Shown: in pieces, positions 1-4,358 of the stretch
Numbering within the stretch: the stretch's first letter is position 1
Layout of the letters: every line of letters begins with the position of its first letter
NCBI GenBank assembly: GCA_020725315.1
Contig: DYFG01000104.1
Location: forward strand, 1-5,363
Length of the DNA stretch: 5,363 bases
Direction of reading: 5' to 3'
Source of the DNA: Nitrosotalea sp.
GTDB taxonomy: Archaea; Halobacteriota; Syntropharchaeia; Alkanophagales; Methanospirareceae
The notes under the pieces: generated by a model
The model's input: the letters and a program-made list of their open reading frames with translations, nothing else
What the model was told of the DNA's origin: nothing
Databases searched by the model: none
Program-made: the position numbers and the translations under genes

Positions 1-54
1 GCCATAAGAATATATTATGAGGAAGTAGGACAAAACTTTTGGGGTTTTACTTAA
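1..54 (+). CDS. Possible C-terminal tail of an upstream gene (partial)
   Basis: Frame 1 is open from the first base and gives 17 residues (AIRIYYEEVGQNFWGFT) before a TAA at 52-54. The other two forward frames stop within the first 18 bases. The residue mix is protein-like and could be the last codons of a gene whose body lies outside the window. Seventeen open codons can easily occur by chance, so this is only a candidate. No family can be assigned from the fragment. If real, the gene would end about 75 bases before the protease promoter candidate. Confidence 0.3.
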   Translation, partial: AIRIYYEEVGQNFWGFT

Positions 55-122
55 TCGTGGGTTGGCGTTTTTGAGAGCTCAGAAGCCTATTAACCCTATA
101 TTGATGCCGGTAGAGGGTAAGC

Positions 123-157
123 CACAAAAACTATTTAAGCACAAAACTTTAATAAGC
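123..157 (+). repeat. Imperfect tandem pair of 18-mers upstream of the protease
   Basis: CACAAAAACTATTTAAGC (123-140) and CACAAAACTTTAATAAGC (140-157) share one base and match at 13 of 18 positions; the ends CACAAAA and TAAGC are identical. The spacing is 17 bases. The first copy contains the proposed TATA element. In A/T-rich intergenic DNA this may be coincidence; a regulator binding site is the alternative. Confidence 0.25.
127..139 (+). promoter_or_regulatory. Candidate archaeal TATA box and BRE for the protease gene
   Basis: The stretch AAAAACTATTTAAG has an A-rich BRE-like flank followed by a TATA-like TATTTAA. Its centre is near 136, which predicts transcription starting close to 160, a leader of about 20 bases, and a ribosome site falling correctly between start site and ATG. 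The element ACTATTTAA recurs upstream of the genes at 1306 and, in a longer form, 4359. The promoter is inferred from position and composition only. Confidence 0.45.
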
Positions 158-169
158 GTAGAAAGAGAA

Positions 170-177
170 GGAGGTGA
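170..177 (+). promoter_or_regulatory. Strong ribosome binding site fixing the protease start
   Basis: GGAGGTGA is a full complement to the anti-Shine-Dalgarno end of archaeal 16S rRNA, four bases before the ATG at 182. It decides the start: the reading frame is open back to a TTG at 62, but that upstream start has no ribosome site and would bury the signal peptide 40 residues inside the protein. Confidence 0.8.
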
Positions 178-181
178 AAAG

Positions 182-1147
182 ATGAAGAAGGCTATAATTG
201 CACTGGCTATTATTGGGATAATCCTGCTAGCAACAGTTTCTAGTACAGCGAGACCCGGTCTAAAGGAAGTGAGAGAAAAACATGAACTATCTTTGTTAGC
301 GATAGAGGGTGTTTCAGGCGTCTCAGTGGATGAATTGGAAAACGAAATAGTTGTCTACATAGAAAAGCCGAAAATCAGCGAGAAAGTTCCGAAAGTTATC
401 GAAGGGATCAAAGTGAGATGCGAGGTAATAGGAAGAGTAGAAGCTTTACAAACAATTTCAACCGAGCCTGTGACATATTCGACATCCACGTATTCGAGAA
501 AAGATGAAAATAGACCTGTATTTGGTGGAATAAGTGTAGGGAATCCATACATAACTGCAGGAACTCTGGGATTAGTTACTTATAACGGTTATGTCCTGAG
601 CAACGCCCATGTCCTGGCAATGGACAGTAGAGCAAAATTCGTTAAGATAGGAACTGAAATATGGCAGCCAGGTAAATATGATGGAGGGACAAGCGAGGAT
701 AAAATAGGAGTCTTATATAAGTATATACCAATCAGATTCCTCAGCACCAGGGCGAATAACTACGCAGATGCGGCGATTGCTACATTAGAGGTTGAAGGTA
801 TGGAAGGGGAAGTTCTAAATGAGACTAACGATGGGTTCTATACGATAAGTGGCACCACTGAAGTATCAATAGGTAATTCAGTAAGGAAGAGCGGAAGAAC
901 TACTAATGTTACCACTAACACAGTAAAAGATACAAGTGCGACAGTAAAAGTTTATTACACTTACGCGAAATGGGCAATATTCAAAGACCAGATACTTGTT
1001 GCTCAACCATTCGCCAGAGGCGGTGACAGCGGCTCAGCCGTAGATAAGGAAGGTGAATTTGTAGGGCTCGTATTCGCGGGATCCGATATAGTAACAGTTG
1101 TGTGCAAGGCAAAACGTATCATAGAGGGTTTGGGGGTCGCAGTATAG
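182..1147 (+). CDS. Exported trypsin-like (PA clan) serine protease
   Basis: A 321-residue secreted endopeptidase of the chymotrypsin fold. Residues 1-23 form a classical signal peptide: a KK start, a hydrophobic run AIIALAIIGIILLA, and a likely signal peptidase I cut after STA at residue 23. Residues about 30-90 resemble the small N-terminal alpha/beta domain that precedes bacterial and archaeal relatives of this type. The protease domain follows, about 113-321. The triad is intact: His143 in LSNAHVL, Asp196 in NNYADAAIA and Ser283 in GGDSGSAV. The motifs FGGISVGN, ITAGTLG, KSGRTT and VGLVFAGS match NAL1-like and related bacterial S1 proteins. The residue six before the catalytic Ser is Phe277, so trypsin-type Arg/Lys cleavage is not expected. 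The only two cysteines are 80 and 308. The gene has its own promoter, ribosome site and terminator, so it is probably monocistronic. Arginine is encoded by AGA/AGG in 12 of 13 cases, unlike the downstream genes. The substrate is unknown. Confidence 0.88.
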   Translation: MKKAIIALAIIGIILLATVSSTARPGLKEVREKHELSLLAIEGVSGVSVDELENEIVVYIEKPKISEKVPKVIEGIKVRCEVIGRVEALQTISTEPVTYSTSTYSRKDENRPVFGGISVGNPYITAGTLGLVTYNGYVLSNAHVLAMDSRAKFVKIGTEIWQPGKYDGGTSEDKIGVLYKYIPIRFLSTRANNYADAAIATLEVEGMEGEVLNETNDGFYTISGTTEVSIGNSVRKSGRTTNVTTNTVKDTSATVKVYYTYAKWAIFKDQILVAQPFARGGDSGSAVDKEGEFVGLVFAGSDIVTVVCKAKRIIEGLGVAV

Positions 1148-1165
1148 GCAGGTATGACAGATAGT

Positions 1166-1215
1166 CTTGGTGGAAGAATCAACTCTTCCGCTTCCACCAA
1201 GCTTTTTCTATTTTT
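1166..1215 (+). terminator. Hairpin plus T-tract terminator of the protease gene
   Basis: A perfect 11-bp inverted repeat, CTTGGTGGAAG (1166-1176) and CTTCCACCAAG (1191-1201), encloses a 14-base loop and is followed at once by the T-rich run CTTTTTCTATTTTTC. It begins 18 bases after the protease stop codon. Archaeal RNA polymerase mainly responds to the T tract, and the stem may also stabilise the mRNA 3' end. No comparable T tract follows the stem on the other strand, so it points forward. A competing inner hairpin is described in the findings. Confidence 0.7.
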
Positions 1216-1268
1216 CACAACGAAAAGGCAAACAAATTATGGATTATAAAAGTTTTTGGTAATGTCTT

Positions 1269-1280
1269 ACTATTTAAAGG
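1269..1280 (+). promoter_or_regulatory. Candidate TATA box for the DHPS-related gene, leaderless
   Basis: ACTATTTAAAGG places a TATTTAAA core around 1274. Transcription about 26 bases downstream would start near 1300, only a few bases before the ATG at 1306. The sequence just before that ATG (AGAGAAATAGCGTTT) has no ribosome binding site, which agrees with a leaderless or nearly leaderless mRNA. The spacer 1216-1305 shows nothing else recognisable. Confidence 0.5.
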
Positions 1281-1305
1281 AAGTTTTTTAAGAGAAATAG
1301 CGTTT

Positions 1306-2856
1306 ATGAAGGTATTATTAGCAACCGGAAGGAAAGCAGAAGGAATGGTTAGGGATGCAGTAAGAACTGCGGATATGGCTCGTATAACCTGCGAGGTGCT
1401 TACGCAGGAGTTGGATATAGCAGCGTTCTCCACGCCAGAAACGTTGAGAAAAGCACTTGAACAATTTGGTGTGGCTCAAAAACTGGACTGCAACCTCATT
1501 TTAGTTTCAGGATTTTGCAAAGCTGATTTCAGTGCTTTGGAAAGAGAGATAGCCACACCAATCAGGTTGGGACCACGACAGGCATACGACATCGGTGAGG
1601 CATTACGATTGGCAGAAGAAACGGAGTTCTCTTCAAATACACCGGCTGATCTGTTCCTGGCAGAGAAGCGAAAAGAGATGGCGAAGCAACATCTGTACGA
1701 GTTAGAAAGCAGAGTGAAGGAGACTTTCTCCTTAAAAGGGGTGAAAATAGGCGGTGGAGCACGAATGAAGGTATGCGCAGAGCTCGTGGACGCAACGCTG
1801 ATGAAAGAGGAGGAGATACAACGAAGAATAGAGCACTTCCTGAAGAGTGGCGCTGACATTCTGGATATTGGTGTTCATCTCGGCGCGAAGCCCGATGCAG
1901 TTAAAAAAGCTGTAAAAACCGTTTTAACTATCGCACCGGAGGTTCCTATTTCCATCGATACGTTAGATGCTGAACTCATACGTGCAGGTATCGAAGCCGG
2001 TGTTGACATGGTGCTCAGCCTGAATAAAGAGAATATATCAGGAGTGGGTGACGAGCTAGGGGAGAATGATGTAGCAACAGTCGTCATTCCTGACCGTGAT
2101 GGAACCCAGAAAACCAACGAGAGCTTGTTTGCGAATATAAAAATGGCGGAGGAGTACGGCATCAAGCGCATAATCGCAGACCCGGTCTTGAATGCCATTG
2201 GATATGGAATTGCTGAATCCCTCTATAATTATTATAGTTTCAGATTGCATGACGAGAGCACACCTCTTTTCTTTGGCGTTGGGAACGTCATAGAGCTTAT
2301 GGATGCGGATTCGGTAGGTATAAACGCGACCTTAGCAGGTATCGCCTCGGAACTGAGCGCAGGCATTCTCTTTACACCGGAATGCAGCGATAAAGCGAGG
2401 GGAAGTGTAAGAGAGTTGCGGGTAGCAGCGGAGATGATGATGATCTCGAAGGCACGTAAAAGTGCACCGAAGGACCTTGGATTAGACCTGTTGATGCTCA
2501 AAGAGAAGAGAAGGGAGCCGGTCATGGGAATTCGTGATAATAAGCGTATTGTTGCGAAAGAGAATGAAACGTGGGAGCTTGACCCGAAGGGATGCTTTAG
2601 AATCGCGATCTGTGAGGTAGAAGTAGATGGCGGGAGCGATAAAAAGATATGTGCACACCATTTGCCTACCGGGAAACTAATTATAGGGAAGAGTGCACCG
2701 GAGATAATGGATACAATCCTGCGATTAAATCTGGTTTCACTGCTTGAACACGTTTCTTATCTGAGCAGAGAACTAACCAAAGCTGAGCTCGCACTGCAGC
2801 TGGATCGGAGTTACGAGCAGGATGAGGAGCTGTTTTTTAAATTCCATATACTATGA
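1306..2856 (+). CDS. Dihydropteroate synthase-related protein (archaeal, MJ0107-like)
   Basis: A 516-residue cytoplasmic protein with the three-part layout of the archaeal dihydropteroate synthase-related family (TIGR00284). Residues 1-120 are the family's N-terminal domain (LLATGRKAEGMV; usually labelled DUF6513). Residues about 150-385 are a pterin-binding TIM barrel: GADILDIG (182-189), ISIDT (215-219), IIADP (289-293), GVGN (324-327) and a TPECSDKARGSVREL stretch (357-371). Residues about 420-513 are a C-terminal domain with WELDPKGCF and a conserved tail HVSYLSRELTKAELAL followed by QDEELF. Length and ends look complete. The canonical DHPS signatures GGxSTRPG, SRKS and RxHD are absent, as is usual in this family, so joining dihydropterin to p-aminobenzoate should not be assumed. 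Such proteins occur in organisms with tetrahydromethanopterin or related C1 carriers, so a role in that cofactor's synthesis or metabolism is likely but unproven. In methanogens the established pterin-condensing enzyme is a different protein (MJ0301 type). Confidence 0.9.
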   Translation: MKVLLATGRKAEGMVRDAVRTADMARITCEVLTQELDIAAFSTPETLRKALEQFGVAQKLDCNLILVSGFCKADFSALEREIATPIRLGPRQAYDIGEALRLAEETEFSSNTPADLFLAEKRKEMAKQHLYELESRVKETFSLKGVKIGGGARMKVCAELVDATLMKEEEIQRRIEHFLKSGADILDIGVHLGAKPDAVKKAVKTVLTIAPEVPISIDTLDAELIRAGIEAGVDMVLSLNKENISGVGDELGENDVATVVIPDRDGTQKTNESLFANIKMAEEYGIKRIIADPVLNAIGYGIAESLYNYYSFRLHDESTPLFFGVGNVIELMDADSVGINATLAGIASELSAGILFTPECSDKARGSVRELRVAAEMMMISKARKSAPKDLGLDLLMLKEKRREPVMGIRDNKRIVAKENETWELDPKGCFRIAICEVEVDGGSDKKICAHHLPTGKLIIGKSAPEIMDTILRLNLVSLLEHVSYLSRELTKAELALQLDRSYEQDEELFFKFHIL

Positions 2857-2869
2857 AGTTGAGAACTTC
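2855..2869. repeat. Short perfect inverted repeat between two genes
   Basis: GAAGTT-GAG-AACTTC has 6-bp arms and a 3-base centre. It begins inside the stop codon of the DHPS-related gene and ends about 11 bases before the TATA-like element of the next gene. No T run follows it, so it is a poor terminator. Its place just upstream of a promoter would suit an operator, but a 6-bp palindrome can arise by chance. Confidence 0.35.
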
Positions 2870-2878
2870 TTAAGATAT

Positions 2879-2892
2879 AGGATATATATTAA
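2879..2892 (+). promoter_or_regulatory. Candidate TATA box for the pRiA4b ORF-3-type gene
   Basis: AGGATATATATTAA is the strongest TATA-like sequence in the window. Its centre near 2886 predicts transcription from about 2912, giving a leader of about 60 bases before the ATG at 2972. The motif differs from the ACTATTTAA-type element of the other three genes, which supports independent expression of this one. Confidence 0.55.
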
Positions 2893-2915
2893 CAATACTA
2901 ACAATGAAAAAAGGG

Positions 2916-2999
2916 ATGGTAAAAGATGATGTTCTAGAGTCATGGCTAAACGAAATAAAGGAGGGTTTGAAATGTCCAAATCAACTATTTTTAACATAA
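2916..2999 (+). CDS. Possible 27-residue small frame overlapping the next gene's start
   Basis: An ATG at 2916 opens a 27-codon frame, beginning MVKDDVLESWLNEIKEGLKC and ending in NQLFLT before a TAA at 2997-2999. An in-frame ATG at 2904 would add four residues. The frame is +1 shifted relative to the pRiA4b-type gene and covers that gene's ribosome site and first nine codons. The start falls a few bases after the predicted transcription start, so it could be translated leaderless and act as a coupled leader peptide. The first 20 residues could form an amphipathic helix. No homologue is recognised, and chance remains the simplest explanation. Confidence 0.2.
   Translation: MVKDDVLESWLNEIKEGLKCPNQLFLT
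2958..2965 (+). promoter_or_regulatory. Ribosome binding site choosing the ATG at 2972
   Basis: AAGGAGGG lies six bases before the ATG at 2972, an ideal Shine-Dalgarno arrangement. An in-frame ATG at 2942 would add ten residues (MAKRNKGGFE), but it has no ribosome site and would place this motif inside the coding sequence, so the later start is preferred. Confidence 0.72.
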
Positions 3000-4306
3000 C
3001 TGAAACCGAACCTACGCCGCTTCTACGGGATTTTGCTACATTTACACAGTACTTAAGAACACATCACATTGTCTTAACCCGGGTCAATGAGTTCATATCT
3101 GGGAAAGATTTATATAAAATAAACCAGGAGATAACTCGTCCTCTCCCAGATACTACTCCACGAACCGACCAGACCAGGTATCCACTTTTGCATCTATTTT
3201 ACCACTTAGTTTTAGCGGGGAGATTGTTCCAAAAAGTTACTGGAAAAGGCAGTAGATTAGTTTTGAAACCCACCGGGCGTCTTCGGACATACGAGGAATT
3301 GAAGCTTACAGAAAGATATTTCTTCCTGCTGGAGACTTTCTGGGTAGACGCAGACTGGGAAAAACTCCATGCAGAATACCCCTGGCACTCATTTTTGTAT
3401 ACCGTTCCAGAGGTTTTGGAATATCTGAGTGAGCAGCAGCCAGGGGAAAGAATTCAAGTAAAAGGTGAGTCTGATATGGCTCGGATGCTTCTGGATTGGA
3501 ACTACTTCTTGCTCTATTTTTCCTACTTCGGCTTCTGGGAGGTAACCCGAGATACCGATTTAACTGCCCGGGACTGTCCCAAACGTTTCTTCAGAGCAGA
3601 ATCAATAACACCTTCTACCTTTGGGGTGGCTTTGGCAGAGGTCTTAAGTGAAAAAAGGGATTTATTGTACTGGAATTTACCTAATCGTCGTAAACAAGGC
3701 GAATGGAATGCTATACCTGGATCTCCGTTCCCTGGCGAAGAGACATTAAACCTCTTTGAGCTGGAACCAGAGCGCAAAAGGTCAAAAACAGCCGTCAAGG
3801 AAGATAAAGGAAGACCCGGCGAACCTTTCTTCCTCTCCTTTGTTCCTCTCTTTGCCGAGGGAGAATTGCAAAAGACGCTCCCCCGTGAAGGAGTGAAATT
3901 TGTGGACGGAACCTACATCTTTAAAGTGGCTCTGACTAAAGACCTCTGGCGACGAATTGAGATATCCGCGGACCATACCTTGCTTGACCTTCATCGTGCT
4001 ATCCAGAGAGCCTATAACTTCGATGATGACCATCTTTATTCCTTTTTTATGGACGGCAGATCATGGTCGCATGAAAGATTTACTTCTCCTTATGAAGATG
4101 AAGGTCCATGGGTAGATGATGTTCGTATCGGCGAGTTAGGGTTATTTATAGGGCAGAACATCCTTTATCTCTTTGATTACGGTGATGAATGGCATTTTCG
4201 AGTCGAATTGGAAGAGATAAAGAGAGAGTGTCCAAAACCACGCAAGCCTAAAATCATTGAAAAGAAGGGAAAAGCCCCGGAACAATATGGAGGTTATGAG
4301 GAATGA
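2972..4306 (+). CDS. Plasmid pRiA4b ORF-3 family protein (IS1096 passenger TnpR-like)
   Basis: A 444-residue soluble protein of unknown biochemical function. The C-terminal domain, about 314-443, is the pRiA4b ORF-3 domain (PF07929 type): YIFKVALTKDLWRRIEI, a TLLDLHRAIQRAYNFDDDHLYSFFM stretch (336-360), the signature FDYGDEWHF (401-409), and an end KAPEQYGGYEE close to the usual family terminus. Residues about 20-250 form a helical, aromatic-rich N-terminal region found with this domain in longer bacterial members; LTRVNEFISGKDLYKIN (35-51) is compatible with a helix-turn-helix or winged-helix unit, but this is weak. A charged, probably flexible linker spans about 262-285. The length appears full and there is no frameshift. 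The family is widespread in bacteria, often on plasmids and mobile elements, and patchy in archaea. A bacterial-type ribosome site, its own TATA box and unrelated neighbours suggest an acquired accessory gene. No resolvase activity should be inferred from the TnpR label, because serine or tyrosine recombinase motifs are absent. Confidence 0.87.
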   Translation: MSKSTIFNITETEPTPLLRDFATFTQYLRTHHIVLTRVNEFISGKDLYKINQEITRPLPDTTPRTDQTRYPLLHLFYHLVLAGRLFQKVTGKGSRLVLKPTGRLRTYEELKLTERYFFLLETFWVDADWEKLHAEYPWHSFLYTVPEVLEYLSEQQPGERIQVKGESDMARMLLDWNYFLLYFSYFGFWEVTRDTDLTARDCPKRFFRAESITPSTFGVALAEVLSEKRDLLYWNLPNRRKQGEWNAIPGSPFPGEETLNLFELEPERKRSKTAVKEDKGRPGEPFFLSFVPLFAEGELQKTLPREGVKFVDGTYIFKVALTKDLWRRIEISADHTLLDLHRAIQRAYNFDDDHLYSFFMDGRSWSHERFTSPYEDEGPWVDDVRIGELGLFIGQNILYLFDYGDEWHFRVELEEIKRECPKPRKPKIIEKKGKAPEQYGGYEE

Positions 4307-4329
4307 TATTTTGATCTCCATTGCATAAG

Positions 4330-4342
4330 ACTATTTTTAAAG
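4330..4342 (+). promoter_or_regulatory. Candidate TATA box for the prenyltransferase gene
   Basis: ACTATTTTTAAAG resembles the elements before the genes at 182 and 1306. Its centre near 4336 predicts transcription at about 4360, essentially at the ATG (4359), so the mRNA would be leaderless. A purine stretch AGGAGA touches the ATG with no spacer; it is too close to act as a normal ribosome site in such a transcript, although read-through from the upstream gene could use it weakly. Confidence 0.45.
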
Positions 4343-4358
4343 AGAAAGCGGCAGGAGA

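Noticed and set aside
1..120. Insertion sequence end adjoining the possible upstream tail
   Set aside because: The short tail could come from a transposase, but I found no convincing terminal inverted repeat or target-site duplication, and 17 residues are too few to assign a family.
62..181. TTG start at 62 extending the protease by 40 residues
   Set aside because: No ribosome site precedes it, the extension would place the signal peptide internally, and the region contains the promoter-like element and the ideal GGAGGTGA site for the ATG at 182.
1476..1859. 127-codon open frame on the minus strand
   Set aside because: It lies wholly inside the DHPS-related gene, whose protein has clear family motifs throughout. 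The reverse product is Ser/Arg/Phe-rich and lacks recognisable domains, typical of an antisense shadow.
1875..2198. 107-codon minus-strand frame
   Set aside because: Antisense to conserved barrel motifs of the DHPS-related gene, with no promoter or ribosome site seen; treated as a shadow.
2833..2838. T6 tract at the end of the DHPS-related gene as a terminator
   Set aside because: It is inside the coding sequence as two Phe codons before the stop, with no stem before it. A weak U-tract effect is possible but not supportable.
2942..2971. ATG at 2942 as the start of the pRiA4b-type protein
   Set aside because: No Shine-Dalgarno motif precedes it, whereas AAGGAGGG is ideally spaced for the ATG at 2972. 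The ten extra residues look like translated leader.
2972..4306. Site-specific resolvase suggested by the TnpR-like family name
   Set aside because: There is no serine recombinase catalytic signature and no tyrosine recombinase RHRY set. The family name comes from genetic context, not activity.
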